From JAAYAN01 sp964437215 (GTDB lineage Bacteria; Bacteroidota; Ignavibacteria; Ignavibacteriales; Melioribacteraceae): 64,000 bases of DNA. Numbering within the stretch: the stretch's first letter is position 1; the number at the start of each line of letters is the position of its first letter. The notes under the pieces were generated by a model. It had not been told where the DNA came from. It worked only from the letters and a program-made list of their open reading frames with translations, and ran no database searches. Shown here piece by piece: positions 7,708-18,834 of this stretch. Location of the stretch: assembly GCA_964437215.1 (NCBI GenBank), contig CAYTFZ010000005.1, positions 1-64,000 of the forward strand, read 5' to 3'. The translations under genes were made by a program, and so were the position numbers.

Positions 7708-8532
7708 ATGATTTCAGCAATAAACTCTTTAAATACTGCTTTACCGTTTTTATATTTTTTCCTCTTTTTTTCTTACGGATATGAATTCATTTCGGAAGAA
7801 AAAAAATTCAGGAAAGCAAACCGTATTTACCTGATTATTGTATTGATTACTCATTTCTTTTATATAATTACGCGGACTATAGAATTTAATCATCCTCCGA
7901 TAACCGCAAAAGCCGAAATATTTACTATTATTGCGTTTTCAGTTTCATTAAGCTATTTACTGCTGGAAATATTTTCAAAGATTTCGGGCACAGGGGTTTT
8001 TATCATTTTTATTTCTTTTCTTTTTCAAGTTTTCTCTTCCTTGTTTATTGAAAACCTTTTAGAAGTTCCGGAAATTTTAAGAAACAAACTTTTAGGAGCT
8101 CACGTTATTAGCGCAATGCTGGGATACTCGGGATTTACAATTTCGGCTGTTTACGGAATTTTATATCTTCTGCTTTATAAAGAAATTAAAATCAGTAATT
8201 TCGGATTGATATTTAACAGACTGCCAAATTTAGAAACATTAGAGCGTTTGAGTTTCATTTCAGCTGTAATCGGGTTTATGCTTCTTTCTCTGGCAATTGT
8301 TATTGGTCTTTTTTGGTTGCCCTGGGCTTTCCCAGATTTCAGCATCTGGGACCCCAAATTACTTATTTCGTTGTTTGGCTGGATAATTTACGGGTATGTT
8401 ATTTTGGCAAAATGGTTTAATGATCTGCCCGGTAAAAAACTTGTTTTATATTTAATATCTGGTTTCTTTTTCTTAATTATCTCAATGATTCTTTCTTCAT
8501 TTTTCACCAAAAGCTTTCATTATTTTGGATAA
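7708..8532 (+). CDS. CcsA/HemX-like membrane protein heading the haem operon
   Basis: A 274-residue integral membrane protein with about eight hydrophobic helices, of the CcsA/CcmC/HemX superfamily (PF01578). In Bacillus HemX follows hemA and controls its level; CcsA-like proteins handle haem for c-type cytochromes. The hallmark WWD region is present but degenerate: LFWLPWAFPDFSIWDPK (about residues 197-213), with the WDPK end intact. A conserved His lies in LGAHVISAMLGYSG. The gene ends 16 bases before hemA, so a role tied to haem synthesis or export is likely. GAGGT about eleven bases before the ATG is the probable ribosome site. I cannot tell a HemX-type regulator from a true haem transporter. 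Confidence 0.75.
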   Translation: MISAINSLNTALPFLYFFLFFSYGYEFISEEKKFRKANRIYLIIVLITHFFYIITRTIEFNHPPITAKAEIFTIIAFSVSLSYLLLEIFSKISGTGVFIIFISFLFQVFSSLFIENLLEVPEILRNKLLGAHVISAMLGYSGFTISAVYGILYLLLYKEIKISNFGLIFNRLPNLETLERLSFISAVIGFMLLSLAIVIGLFWLPWAFPDFSIWDPKLLISLFGWIIYGYVILAKWFNDLPGKKLVLYLISGFFFLIISMILSSFFTKSFHYFG

Positions 8533-8548
8533 AGGATTTTTATTATAG

Positions 8549-9835
8549 ATGGATCTTTTAGGAATTTCAATAAATCACAGGACAGCTGATATTGCTTTGC
8601 GTGAAAAACTTTTTTTCTCGGCAGACGAAATTAAAAAGCTAATTCCCGAATTAAAAAGAGAGATGTTTTCTGAAGGCGTTGTTATTTCAACTTGCAACAG
8701 AACTGAAATATTCGGAATTCCACTTTCAGAAAAAATCTCATATACAGAGATTCTGAATTTTATAAAAGACTTGAAAACCATTACTGGTTTTTCAGAAGAA
8801 AATATTGAACGTTATTTTTCGTGCAGCGCAGTAAAACATATTTTTAATGTAAGTGCCGGTATTGATTCTATGATTCCAGGGGACAGCCAGATTTTAGGAC
8901 AAGTAAAAGAAGCATTTACTATTTCTGCGGAAAATGATTTTTCGGGATTATTTATTAATCGACTTTCGGATACAGCAATTAAAGTTGGGAAAAGAACAAT
9001 AAGCGAAACCAAAATAGGCCAAGGAGCTGTTACTATAAGTTATGCGGCTGTTCAGGTAATCGAAAAAATATTCTCAAATCTCGAAAAAAAATCGGTTCTG
9101 GTAATCGGCGCAGGACAAACCGCAAGTCTTGCAGTAAATCATCTTAAAGATAAGCATATTGGAAAAATCTTTATTACTAACAGAACTCTGGCAAATTCAA
9201 AAATTCTGGCTGATAAAACAGGTGCTGGAACAATTCCTTTCGAAGAATTCAAATCGCATCTTCATAAATTTGATATAATAATCAGTGCAACATCATCACC
9301 CGGTTTTCTCCTTTCGGAAAAGGAAGTTAAAGAGGCAATGATTAAAAGGCGGAATAATCCGGTTTGCATTATGGATATTGCCCTTCCCCGCGATATTTCT
9401 CCCGAAGCCAGAAATATTGAGTATGTTTTTTATAATGATATCGATTCATTAAAAAATATTGTTGACGAAAACATAAAAAGGCGTAAAGCTGAAGCATTAA
9501 AAATCGATAATATAATTATGGAAGAAATGATTTCCTTTTATAATTGGTACAATAATCTTAATGTTGTGCCATCAATTAAATTATTGCGCGAGTTTTTCGA
9601 AGATATAAGCAACGATGAATTAAATAAAATAAAAAATAAAGTTACTGAAGAAGATTATATTAAATTGGAAGCTATGACAAAAAGACTAGTCGGAAGACTT
9701 CTTCATAATCCAACTATGAAGCTTAAAAGCATTTCCGAATCATCCTTGAGCGAACAGGAAAAGCTTAAAGAGACTGCAATTATTAAAGAAATTTTCGGAC
9801 TTAATGGAAAAATTGAAAATAAAGCATTAAATTAG
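8549..9835 (+). CDS. hemA: Glutamyl-tRNA reductase
   Basis: Reduces glutamyl-tRNA(Glu) to glutamate-1-semialdehyde with NADPH, the committed step of the C5 route to tetrapyrroles. The catalytic Cys is at residue 49 in STCNRTEIF; the N-terminal GISINHRTA and IPGDSQILGQVKEA blocks are intact. The Rossmann NADPH domain begins at SVLVIGAGQTASLAV (about 182-196), and the C-terminal dimerisation helix region ends the 428 residues, a normal length. It lies 16 bases after the CcsA/HemX-like gene and 30 before hemC. The tRNA-Glu it needs is encoded at 49676-49749. Confidence 0.97.
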   Translation: MDLLGISINHRTADIALREKLFFSADEIKKLIPELKREMFSEGVVISTCNRTEIFGIPLSEKISYTEILNFIKDLKTITGFSEENIERYFSCSAVKHIFNVSAGIDSMIPGDSQILGQVKEAFTISAENDFSGLFINRLSDTAIKVGKRTISETKIGQGAVTISYAAVQVIEKIFSNLEKKSVLVIGAGQTASLAVNHLKDKHIGKIFITNRTLANSKILADKTGAGTIPFEEFKSHLHKFDIIISATSSPGFLLSEKEVKEAMIKRRNNPVCIMDIALPRDISPEARNIEYVFYNDIDSLKNIVDENIKRRKAEALKIDNIIMEEMISFYNWYNNLNVVPSIKLLREFFEDISNDELNKIKNKVTEEDYIKLEAMTKRLVGRLLHNPTMKLKSISESSLSEQEKLKETAIIKEIFGLNGKIENKALN

Positions 9836-9865
9836 CATTGCTTTTTAGAACTAAAGGGGTTCAAA

Positions 9866-10822
9866 TTGTCGGAAAAAACGAAAATTATTATTGGTTCACG
9901 CGGAAGTGCCTTAGCGCTTTGGCAATCGAATTTTGTAAAGAAAGAAATTGAAAACGCTAATCCTGATTTTGAAATTGAAATCCAACTTATAAAAACAACG
10001 GGAGATAATGTACTCGACGTTCCGCTTGCCAAAATCGGAGATAAGGGGCTTTTTACTAAAGAACTTGAAATTGAGCTGCTTGCCGGCAATATTGATATTG
10101 CAGTTCACAGCCTTAAAGATTTACCGACTGATCTTCCGAAAGGTTTAAAATTGGCTGCTGTTACAAAAAGGCACAATTGCGAAGATGTTTTAATTACAAA
10201 AAATGCTGGAACAACAATAGAGGCCTTGCCTCAGGGAGCAACAGTCGGGACAGGATCTTTAAGAAGAAAATGCCAGCTTAAATCTATAAGACCGGATTTA
10301 AATGTTGTTGATTTAAGAGGGAATGTCCCTACAAGAATCAAGAAGTTTCTTCAATCAGACTGGGGAGCAATAATCTTAGCACGCGCCGGCGTAGAAAGAT
10401 TAAATATGGAAAAATACATCAGTTCTGTTATAAGTGTTGACCAAATTCTTCCTGCCGTTGGCCAAGGAGCTTTGGGAATTGAAATAAAGAAAACCAACAA
10501 AGCTGTTGAAAAGATACTTAAATCTATTCACGACGATGAAACTTTTGCAGCCGTTACAGCAGAACGAGCTTTTCTGAAAGCGTTAGAAGGCGGATGCCAG
10601 GTTCCAATCGGCGCATACGCGCAGGTACGTCCTACAGGACTTTTTATTGAAGGTTTGGTAGGAAGCATCGAAGGAGACAAAATATTCCGGAGTAAGATGC
10701 GCGGAAGCAAGAAAGAAGCTGAAAAATTAGGTAAAAATCTTGCTGAAGAATTATTGAATGCTGGAGCAAAAGAGATTTTATCAGAAATTTATAATCAGGT
10801 TCCTGCAGAAAAAAGTGTTTAG
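9866..10822 (+). CDS. hemC: Hydroxymethylbilane synthase (porphobilinogen deaminase)
   Basis: Joins four porphobilinogens to hydroxymethylbilane on a dipyrromethane cofactor. The opening IIGSRGSALALWQ, the VHSLKDLPT block, RRKCQLK and DLRGNVPTRI are textbook; the cofactor-bearing Cys lies in LEGGCQVPIGAYA (about residue 240). Length 318, normal. The start is TTG at 9866 behind AAAGGGG at good spacing; no in-frame ATG precedes the conserved N-terminus. Its stop overlaps the probable GTG start of hemD. Confidence 0.97.
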   Translation: MSEKTKIIIGSRGSALALWQSNFVKKEIENANPDFEIEIQLIKTTGDNVLDVPLAKIGDKGLFTKELEIELLAGNIDIAVHSLKDLPTDLPKGLKLAAVTKRHNCEDVLITKNAGTTIEALPQGATVGTGSLRRKCQLKSIRPDLNVVDLRGNVPTRIKKFLQSDWGAIILARAGVERLNMEKYISSVISVDQILPAVGQGALGIEIKKTNKAVEKILKSIHDDETFAAVTAERAFLKALEGGCQVPIGAYAQVRPTGLFIEGLVGSIEGDKIFRSKMRGSKKEAEKLGKNLAEELLNAGAKEILSEIYNQVPAEKSV

Positions 10823-11600
10823 AAGCAAACATCAAAAATGTATGCTTTTAACGCATGGTGAAAGCGGATATGATATTTTTTCGCAATCAGTTTTAAATTC
10901 CGGAATAAGGCTGCTTCATTTCCCTGTAATTAAAATAAAAGAAATTGGAAACAAGCTTTTCCCCTTTTCAAATATATCCGAATTAAACAAATTTGATATA
11001 ATTATTTTAACTTCGGTAAATGCTTCAAAGATTTTCATTTCAAAAATCAACGATGCACGTTTTGATCTTAGTAAATTAACTCCGGTTTTTGCTGCAGTGG
11101 GAAAGCGGACTTCAGAATTCTGCAAGCAGAATAAAATAAACATTTCAATTTCGCCCGAAAGCGATTTTAGCGGTGCCGGTCTTTTTGAAGAATTAATAAA
11201 TATGAACCTGCAGAATAAAAAAATTCTAATTCCCTGCTCCAAGCTCTCAAGAACATATCTATCCGATAAATTAAAAGAATACGGTGCATTTGTAGAAGTT
11301 GTACATACTTATGATATTGATTTGCCCGATAAAAACATTATTGATGAAGCAAGTAATCTTATAAAAATTTATCCTCCTGATGTTTATATGTTTACCAGTC
11401 CTTCAACTTTTTGTAACTTTGTAAAAATATTAAAAATCGATGATGTGAAAACCTATTTTTCCGCTTCAGCTATTGCTGCTATCGGAAAAGTAACTAAAGA
11501 AGCGATAGAAAATTTTGGCGTTGAAGTAAAAATAGTTCCGGAATTTTCGACTGTTGATGAACTTATTAAAGTTTCTGAACGCTTTCTATTAGAAAATTAG
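10815..11600 (+). CDS. hemD: Uroporphyrinogen-III synthase
   Basis: Cyclises hydroxymethylbilane with inversion of ring D. HemD sequences diverge strongly; this assignment rests on length, position between hemC and hemE, and the two-domain pattern: MLLTHGES...GIRLLHFPVIKI at the N-terminus, DIIILTSVNASKIF, FAAVGKRT, then KILIPCSKLSRTYLSDKLKEYG and MFTSPSTFCNFV, IAAIGKVTKEA, which are the usual repeated motifs of the fold. The start is uncertain: GTG at 10815 (261 residues, overlapping hemC by 8) or ATG at 10842. Reading from 10758 would overlap hemC too far. Confidence 0.88.
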   Translation: MFRSKHQKCMLLTHGESGYDIFSQSVLNSGIRLLHFPVIKIKEIGNKLFPFSNISELNKFDIIILTSVNASKIFISKINDARFDLSKLTPVFAAVGKRTSEFCKQNKINISISPESDFSGAGLFEELINMNLQNKKILIPCSKLSRTYLSDKLKEYGAFVEVVHTYDIDLPDKNIIDEASNLIKIYPPDVYMFTSPSTFCNFVKILKIDDVKTYFSASAIAAIGKVTKEAIENFGVEVKIVPEFSTVDELIKVSERFLLEN

Positions 11601-11624
11601 ATATAGGATTATTGCGGAGGTAAT

Positions 11625-12683
11625 TTGAAAATCCTAAAAAATGATATTTTTATAAAAGCCTGCAAAAGAAAGCCGGTTGAAAGAACACCAATTTGGGTAA
11701 TGCGTCAAGCAGGAAGATATTTGCCCGAATACAGAGAAATCAGAAAGAAATATGATTTTCTCACAATGTGTAAAACCCCTGAACTTGCATCCGAAGTTAC
11801 TATTCAGCCTGTTAATTTAATAAATGTAGATGCTGCTATTTTATTTTCGGATATCCTTGTTATTCCCGAAGCGATGGGTTTGGAACTTAAAATACTTGAA
11901 AACAAAGGTCCGGTTTTCTTAAATCCGGTTAGAGATAAAAATGATTTTTTAAATCTTAAAAAGATTGATCCTTTTAAAGACTTAAAATACGTACTCGATT
12001 CAATTACAATTACAAAAAACATTTTGAACGGAGAAGTCCCTTTAATTGGATTCAGCGGATCGCCTTGGACTTTGCTTACTTATATGATTGAAGGCGGAAG
12101 TTCTAAAAATTTCGGGAAAGTAAAAAAACTTATCTATGATGAACCGGATTTTGCACATCTTATTCTTGATTTTCTTGCGGATGCTGTTACTGATTATTTA
12201 AATGCAAAAATTGAAACGGGAGTTGATGCAGTCCAGATTTTTGATACCTGGGGAGGGATTCTTTCCCCCGATATATTTAACGAATTCTCACTGAATTATA
12301 TAAAAAAGATTATATCTGGTATTAAAATAAAAGATAAACCTGTAATTGTTTTTTCAAAAGGAGCTTATTTTGCTTTAGAATATATTGCTGAATCCGGAGC
12401 TGATGTTATTGGTCTCGATTGGACTTCGGATATTGGAAATGCTAGAAAAAGAATCGGAGAAAAAGCAGCTCTTCAGGGAAATCTTGATCCGGCAGTGCTT
12501 TATGCAAATATCGATAAAATCAAGAAGGAAGCTTCTAAAATTATAGATTCATTTGGATATGGTTCCGGACATATATTTAATCTCGGACACGGAATTCACC
12601 CGGATACAAATCCCGATAATTTAAAAGAGCTGGTTCTTTTTGTTAAACAATACAGCGTAAAATATCATAAAAGCGAAAATTAA
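11625..12683 (+). CDS. hemE: Uroporphyrinogen decarboxylase
   Basis: Removes four acetate carboxyls from uroporphyrinogen III to give coproporphyrinogen III, without cofactor. The diagnostic PIWVMRQAGRYLPEYRE is at about residues 22-37 and GFSGSPWTLLTYMIEGG at about 141-157; the substrate Asp is in NVDAAILFSDILVIPEAMG. Length 352 is typical. The start is TTG at 11625 with GGAGGT seven bases upstream, the clearest ribosome site in the operon. It ends 1 base before hemN. Confidence 0.97.
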   Translation: MKILKNDIFIKACKRKPVERTPIWVMRQAGRYLPEYREIRKKYDFLTMCKTPELASEVTIQPVNLINVDAAILFSDILVIPEAMGLELKILENKGPVFLNPVRDKNDFLNLKKIDPFKDLKYVLDSITITKNILNGEVPLIGFSGSPWTLLTYMIEGGSSKNFGKVKKLIYDEPDFAHLILDFLADAVTDYLNAKIETGVDAVQIFDTWGGILSPDIFNEFSLNYIKKIISGIKIKDKPVIVFSKGAYFALEYIAESGADVIGLDWTSDIGNARKRIGEKAALQGNLDPAVLYANIDKIKKEASKIIDSFGYGSGHIFNLGHGIHPDTNPDNLKELVLFVKQYSVKYHKSEN

Positions 12684-12684
12684 A

Positions 12685-14061
12685 ATGTTTGGAATTGACG
12701 TTAAACTTATAAACAAATACGATAAACCCGGTCCCCGTTATACAAGTTATCCTACAGCACCTCAATTTACCGAGGGATTTACTGCAAGCAATCTTTTGGA
12801 AGAAATCAAAAGCACTAATTCGGGGAATAATCTTAAAGATATTTCTCTCTATTTTCATCTGCCGTTTTGCGATACTCTTTGTTATTTTTGCGGCTGCAAT
12901 ATGATAGTAACACGCAACCGTGATAGAATATCGAAGTATTTAGAATATTTGGAAAAGGAAATAGACATTTATTCCGATCTTATAAATCCTTTGCGCAAAA
13001 TTAAACAGCTGCATTGGGGAGGCGGCACACCTACTCATTTAACACCCGATGAAATTCGCAATCTTGCCAGTGTTATTAAACAAAAATTTAATTTTGATGA
13101 TAATGCTGAAGCAAGCTGTGAAATTGATCCCCGAGAATTAAGTTTCGAGCATCTTCTTGCATTGAGAAATTCAGGCTTTAACCGTATTAGTATGGGCGTT
13201 CAGGATTTTAATCCGCTTGTACAAAAAGCTGTTAACAGGATTCAGCCTGAAGAATTGACCTTTAAAGTTATTAGTTGGATTAAAGATTTGGAATTCTCAA
13301 GTTTTAATCTCGACTTGATGTACGGACTTCCGCATCAAACTGTTGACAGTTTCGGATACAGCATAAAAAAGATAATTGAACTTGAACCTGACAGAATTGC
13401 CTTATTTAATTATGCTCATGTTCCTTGGATGAAAAAGCATATGGAGCTTATAAATGCGGAAAATATTCCGAAACCGGCTGAAAAACTTGCAATTCTTGAA
13501 ATGTCGATTAATGAACTTACTTCTGCCGGATATGTTTTTATCGGAATGGATCATTTTGCTAAACCCAGTGACGAACTTGCAATTGCGCTGAAAGAAAAAA
13601 GACTATACAGAAATTTTCAGGGTTATAGCACTCATTCTGAACTTGATTTATTTGCTCTCGGTATCACAAGCATAAGTCAGATAGGAAAAACATATTCGCA
13701 AAATGTTAAAACGGAAAATGAATATTTTAATTGTCTTGATAAAGGTATTTTACCTGTTTTGAAAGGTTACTGTCTTAACAAAGATGATATGTGCCGTAAA
13801 AAAGTTATTATGAAACTTATGTGCGATTTTGAATTGGATTTTTCGAAAATTGAAAATGAATTTAAAATTAACTTTGAAGATTATTTTTCAAAAAGCTTAG
13901 AAAATCTTTCGGAAATGATTAATGATAATCTTCTTAAAATTGAAAACAGAAAAATAATTATTACCGAAAAAGGCAGACTGCTGATCCGGAATATTGCAAT
14001 GAATTTTGACGGTTTTATTGAACGAAACCATGATTCTGCCCGTTATTCCAGAACAGTATGA
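12685..14061 (+). CDS. hemN: Oxygen-independent coproporphyrinogen III oxidase
   Basis: A radical-SAM enzyme that decarboxylates coproporphyrinogen III to protoporphyrinogen IX without oxygen. The N-terminal PGPRYTSYPTAPQF stretch and the cluster motif FCDTLCYFCGCN (C-x3-C-x2-C-x-C, about residues 60-71) identify true HemN rather than the HemW look-alikes. LHWGGGTPTHL, the SAM-binding glycine block, follows. Length 458 is normal. An aerobic HemF is not present in the operon, so this route works anaerobically. Ends 15 bases before hemH. Confidence 0.96.
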   Translation: MFGIDVKLINKYDKPGPRYTSYPTAPQFTEGFTASNLLEEIKSTNSGNNLKDISLYFHLPFCDTLCYFCGCNMIVTRNRDRISKYLEYLEKEIDIYSDLINPLRKIKQLHWGGGTPTHLTPDEIRNLASVIKQKFNFDDNAEASCEIDPRELSFEHLLALRNSGFNRISMGVQDFNPLVQKAVNRIQPEELTFKVISWIKDLEFSSFNLDLMYGLPHQTVDSFGYSIKKIIELEPDRIALFNYAHVPWMKKHMELINAENIPKPAEKLAILEMSINELTSAGYVFIGMDHFAKPSDELAIALKEKRLYRNFQGYSTHSELDLFALGITSISQIGKTYSQNVKTENEYFNCLDKGILPVLKGYCLNKDDMCRKKVIMKLMCDFELDFSKIENEFKINFEDYFSKSLENLSEMINDNLLKIENRKIIITEKGRLLIRNIAMNFDGFIERNHDSARYSRTV

Positions 14062-14076
14062 AATGAAAGGGGAAAA

Positions 14077-15033
14077 ATGAAAGCGGCAGTAGTTTTATTG
14101 AATCTTGGAGGCCCCGATTCTCTTGAAGCGGTTGAACCTTTTTTATATAATCTTTTTTGCGACCGTGACATTTTTAAAATTCCAATCGGACAGAAACTAT
14201 TTGCAAGAATAATTTCTAAGCGCCGTGCTCCTATTGTAAAGGAAGAATACGAACTAATCGGAGGAAAATCTCCTATAAATGAATGGACTGAAATACAGCG
14301 TAAAATGCTTGAAACAGAGTTAAAAAAAAATGATACTGAAATAGATGTATATACTGCAATGCGTTACTGGCATCCTCTATCTAATGAAACCGCAGAAAAA
14401 ATGCAGCGCAAGAATTATGAGAAAATTATTCTTCTTCCATTATATCCCCACTTTTCTGTAAGCACAACCGGTTCTTCTTTTAATGAATGGAAACGTGTTT
14501 ACAAAGGTGATAAAAGCAAAATAGTATATGTTAACAATTATTTTGATGAAGATGATTATATTAAATCCTTAAACGAAAGAATCGAGGAATCCTTAGTTGA
14601 ATTTCCTGAAGAAAAACGAAACGATGTACAACTCGTTTTCAGTGCTCACGGAACTCCCGTTAGTATGGTAAAAAAAGGAGATCCTTACAGTATTCAGATT
14701 CAAAAAACAGTTAATAAAGTTATGGAATTAAGGAATTTTGCAAATGGTCATCATTTGTGTTTTCAAAGTAAGGTAGGTCCGGTTAAATGGCTGGAGCCTT
14801 CCACAGAAAATATGATTAAACAACTTGCTGGAAAAGGGTTGAAAAAACTTCTGATTATTCCAATCAGTTTTATTTCGGATCACGTTGAAACGCTTTTTGA
14901 ACTTGATATTGAATACCGTAAAGCTGCCGATAAATGCGGTATTGAAAATTATGTTGTAATGAAAGGATTAAACGATTCCAGAACTTTTATTTCGGCATTA
15001 AAAAACATTGCACTCACATATTTAGAACAATAA
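14077..15033 (+). CDS. hemH: Ferrochelatase
   Basis: Inserts ferrous iron into the porphyrin, the last step of haem synthesis. N-terminal VVLLNLGGPDSLEAVEPFL, the catalytic His in FSAHGTPVSMVKKGDPY (about residue 190), FQSKVGPVKWLEPST, and the second catalytic site PISFISDHVETLFELDIE (Glu). Length 318. AAAGGGG precedes the ATG. With HemN and HemG in the same operon the likely substrate is protoporphyrin IX rather than coproporphyrin. No Cys cluster is evident at the C-terminus. Confidence 0.96.
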   Translation: MKAAVVLLNLGGPDSLEAVEPFLYNLFCDRDIFKIPIGQKLFARIISKRRAPIVKEEYELIGGKSPINEWTEIQRKMLETELKKNDTEIDVYTAMRYWHPLSNETAEKMQRKNYEKIILLPLYPHFSVSTTGSSFNEWKRVYKGDKSKIVYVNNYFDEDDYIKSLNERIEESLVEFPEEKRNDVQLVFSAHGTPVSMVKKGDPYSIQIQKTVNKVMELRNFANGHHLCFQSKVGPVKWLEPSTENMIKQLAGKGLKKLLIIPISFISDHVETLFELDIEYRKAADKCGIENYVVMKGLNDSRTFISALKNIALTYLEQ

Positions 15034-15036
15034 TTT

Positions 15037-16428
15037 ATGGCAAACTCAGATATAAAGATTGGAATATTGGGAGCAGGTATTTCGGGTTTAGCTGCTGCGT
15101 ATTGGCTTTCGAATGATGGTTATGATGTAACAGTTCTCGAAAAAAACAATTATACCGGCGGTGCTATGATTTCTCATTCTGAAAAAGGATTTATGGCTGA
15201 TCTGGGTCCGAACAGCGGACTTGAAACATCGCCTTTTATCCGGAAAATTGTTGAATCTGTTGGGCTGGGGAATGAAATGATTTACGCAGATTCTGCCGGT
15301 AATAAAAGATACATCCTTAAAAACAATAAACTATATGCATTAACACCCAATCCTCTTAAATTTTTCTCTTCTGGATTATTATCTTTTAAAGGGAAATTCA
15401 AACTTTTAAAGGAACCGTTTATCGGTAAATCGGAGGACGGATATTATCAAAGCATTTCAACATTTGTAAAGCGCCGCCTGGGAAGTGATTTTCTCGATTA
15501 CATTATAAATCCTTTTGTATCGGGTGTTTATGCCGGCAACCCGGATTTACTGAGTGTAAAATCAGCTTTCCCAAAACTTTACAGACTTGAAGAAGAATAC
15601 GGCGGGCTGATTAAAGGTACAATAAAAGGCAGCAAAGAAAGAAAACAAAGAAATGAAAACAGTAAACAGAATGCAAGGATGTTCTCATTTAGAAACGGAA
15701 TGCAGAGTTTTCCAAACTCAATAGCCGATAATCTTATAAAAAAGCCTGTTTTAAGCTGTGAAATTAAAAACATTAATTACCATAAAAAATCCATTTCTGT
15801 TAGTTCCGAAGTTAATGGGAAAAATCACGATTTTAATTTTAATATTTTGATATCAGCCATTCCGGCTTATAATGCTTCGGATTTATTCCAAACGGTTGAT
15901 GATAATCTTGCTGCACACTTATCTCAAATTTATTATCCTCCTGTTATGGTTCTTTTTGCAGTTTTCCGTAAAAAAGATATTCAAAGAAAACTTGACGGAT
16001 TCGGGTTTTTAATCCCAGAAAAAGAAAGAAAACAATTTCTCGGAGCTATATGGAGTTCAGTTATTTTTACTGACCGGTGCTCCGAAGATCTTGCCGCGTT
16101 TACATTATTTATCGGCGGAGCCCGACAATCGGATATTTTCAAAACTGAAAATAATCTGCTTATAAATGGAGTGCTGGCTGAATTCAAATCTTTAATGAAA
16201 ATTAAAGAAAACCCTGTGTACCAAAAATCATATTTCTGGGAAAAAGCAATTCCTCAATACAACATCGGGTATATTGAACACGATAGATATTTCGAACATT
16301 TTGAAAACACTAATCCCGGAATTATTCTCAGCGGAAATTACCGGGGAGGTATTTCTGTTGGCGACTGTATAAAAAATTCCAGAACAGTATATGAAAAAAC
16401 ACTGAAATATGCCGTAGAAAATTTTTAG
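15037..16428 (+). CDS. hemG: Protoporphyrinogen oxidase (HemG/HemY flavoprotein type)
   Basis: A 463-residue FAD-dependent oxidase that converts protoporphyrinogen IX to protoporphyrin IX. The FAD dinucleotide-binding motif GILGAGISGLAAAYWLS with ENK-type acidic end VTVLEK opens the protein, FMADLGPNSGLETSP follows, and the C-terminal GNYRGGISVGDCIKN closes the FAD site. These match the HemY/PPOX family (amine-oxidase fold), not the flavodoxin-like HemG of enterics. Such oxidases normally use oxygen or menaquinone; the anaerobic acceptor here is not known. It starts 3 bases after the hemH stop. Confidence 0.93.
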   Translation: MANSDIKIGILGAGISGLAAAYWLSNDGYDVTVLEKNNYTGGAMISHSEKGFMADLGPNSGLETSPFIRKIVESVGLGNEMIYADSAGNKRYILKNNKLYALTPNPLKFFSSGLLSFKGKFKLLKEPFIGKSEDGYYQSISTFVKRRLGSDFLDYIINPFVSGVYAGNPDLLSVKSAFPKLYRLEEEYGGLIKGTIKGSKERKQRNENSKQNARMFSFRNGMQSFPNSIADNLIKKPVLSCEIKNINYHKKSISVSSEVNGKNHDFNFNILISAIPAYNASDLFQTVDDNLAAHLSQIYYPPVMVLFAVFRKKDIQRKLDGFGFLIPEKERKQFLGAIWSSVIFTDRCSEDLAAFTLFIGGARQSDIFKTENNLLINGVLAEFKSLMKIKENPVYQKSYFWEKAIPQYNIGYIEHDRYFEHFENTNPGIILSGNYRGGISVGDCIKNSRTVYEKTLKYAVENF

Positions 16429-16470
16429 TTTACAGTTATTTTATTTCGATTGAACAGTAATTTTAAATAA

Positions 16471-17469
<999 letters not shown>

Positions 17470-17485
17470 AACCGGAGAATTCTAG

Positions 17486-18775
17486 ATGGATTTTAAGACA
17501 AGCAAGAAATTATTCAGTGAAGCACAAAAGTTTATACCCGGCGGTGTAAACTCACCTGTAAGAGCATTTAAATCCGTTGGAGGCTCTCCCCTTTTTATTG
17601 AAAGAGGAAGCGGCTCTAAATTTTACGATGCCGACGGGAATGAATTTATAGATTACATCGGAAGCTGGGGACCGCATCTTTTTGGTCATAATCCTGAATT
17701 TATTAAAAGTGAATTACTTAAAAATATTGAAAGAGGCACAAGCTTTGGCGCTCCTACATCATTAGAAGTAGAAATGGCAAAGCTAATTACAGAACTTGTA
17801 CCGTCTGTAGAAATGGTTCGAATGGTAAACAGCGGAACAGAAGCAACAATGAGTGCAATACGGGTAGCACGAGGTTTTACAGCCAAAGAAAAGTTTATTA
17901 AATTTGAAGGCTGTTATCACGGACACGCTGATCATTTTCTTATTAAAGCAGGTTCTGGCGCTCTTACTTTTGGAATGCCGACAAGTCCCGGAATAACAAA
18001 AGGAAATGCAGAAGATACTCTTGTAGCAGATTTTAACGATATTAACTCTGTTAAGAAACTTATTTCTGCAAATAAGAATAATATTGCCGCAATAATTATT
18101 GAACCAATAGCTGGTAATATGGGTGTGGTAAAAGCCGATATTTCTTTTATGAAAGAGCTGAGAGAAATTTGTTCAAACGAAAATATAATTTTAATTTTTG
18201 ATGAAGTTATGACAGGATTCCGGGTTGCTAAAGGCGGAGCTCAGGAATTATTGCAAATTAACCCAGATCTTACAACATTCGGTAAAATAATTGGCGGCGG
18301 TTTGCCTGTAGGCGCTTTCGGCGGAAGAAAAGATATAATGGAAATTCTTGCCCCTTCCGGTCCGGTTTATCAAGCAGGAACGCTCAGCGGCAACCCTTTG
18401 GCTATGTCTGCAGGAATTGCTGCATTAAATTACATTAAAACAAATACATACCTATATAATTTACTTGAAAATAAATCTGAATATCTTGAACAGGGATTTA
18501 TTGAAAATCTTAATAAACTTGGTAAGAAATATTGCTTAAATAGATCTGGCTCAATGATGTGTATGTTTTTTACTGAAGAACTTGTATCAGATTACAAAAC
18601 TGCAATTAAATCGGATACTTCATTATACGCAGCTTATTTTCACGAAATGCTTAACAGAGGGATTTATCTTGCCCCGGCTCAATTTGAAGCGATGTTCATA
18701 TCAACTGCTCACTCCGATGATGACCTAAATAAAACAATTAAAGCTCATTACGAATCTTTAAAAGCAATTATTTAA
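17486..18775 (+). CDS. hemL: Glutamate-1-semialdehyde 2,1-aminomutase
   Basis: A PLP enzyme that turns glutamate-1-semialdehyde into 5-aminolevulinate, completing the C5 start of the pathway. Blocks: [18 protein letters not shown] at the N-terminus, [42 protein letters not shown], and the PLP Lys in [18 protein letters not shown] (about residue 267). The length of 429 is typical. It is the last gene of the haem operon, followed by a strong terminator at 18791-18820. Confidence 0.97.
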   Translation: MDFKTSKKLFSEAQKFIPGGVNSPVRAFKSVGGSPLFIERGSGSKFYDADGNEFIDYIGSWGPHLFGHNPEFIKSELLKNIERGTSFGAPTSLEVEMAKLITELVPSVEMVRMVNSGTEATMSAIRVARGFTAKEKFIKFEGCYHGHADHFLIKAGSGALTFGMPTSPGITKGNAEDTLVADFNDINSVKKLISANKNNIAAIIIEPIAGNMGVVKADISFMKELREICSNENIILIFDEVMTGFRVAKGGAQELLQINPDLTTFGKIIGGGLPVGAFGGRKDIMEILAPSGPVYQAGTLSGNPLAMSAGIAALNYIKTNTYLYNLLENKSEYLEQGFIENLNKLGKKYCLNRSGSMMCMFFTEELVSDYKTAIKSDTSLYAAYFHEMLNRGIYLAPAQFEAMFISTAHSDDDLNKTIKAHYESLKAII

Positions 18776-18790
18776 TAAACATTGATAAAA

Positions 18791-18820
18791 AAAAAGGATG
18801 CTTTTTCAAGCATCCTTTTT
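18791..18820. terminator. Bidirectional terminator after the haem operon
   Basis: A perfect 13-pair stem (18791-18803 with 18808-18820), loop TTTC, core GGATGC, with A and T tracts outside. It lies between hemL and the convergent outer-membrane gene. Confidence 0.93.
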
Positions 18821-18834
18821 TAGTCTTTATTTTT

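Noticed and set aside
10758..10814. Longer HemD start
   Set aside because: Overlaps hemC by 65 bases; the conserved fold begins near residue 28 of that frame.
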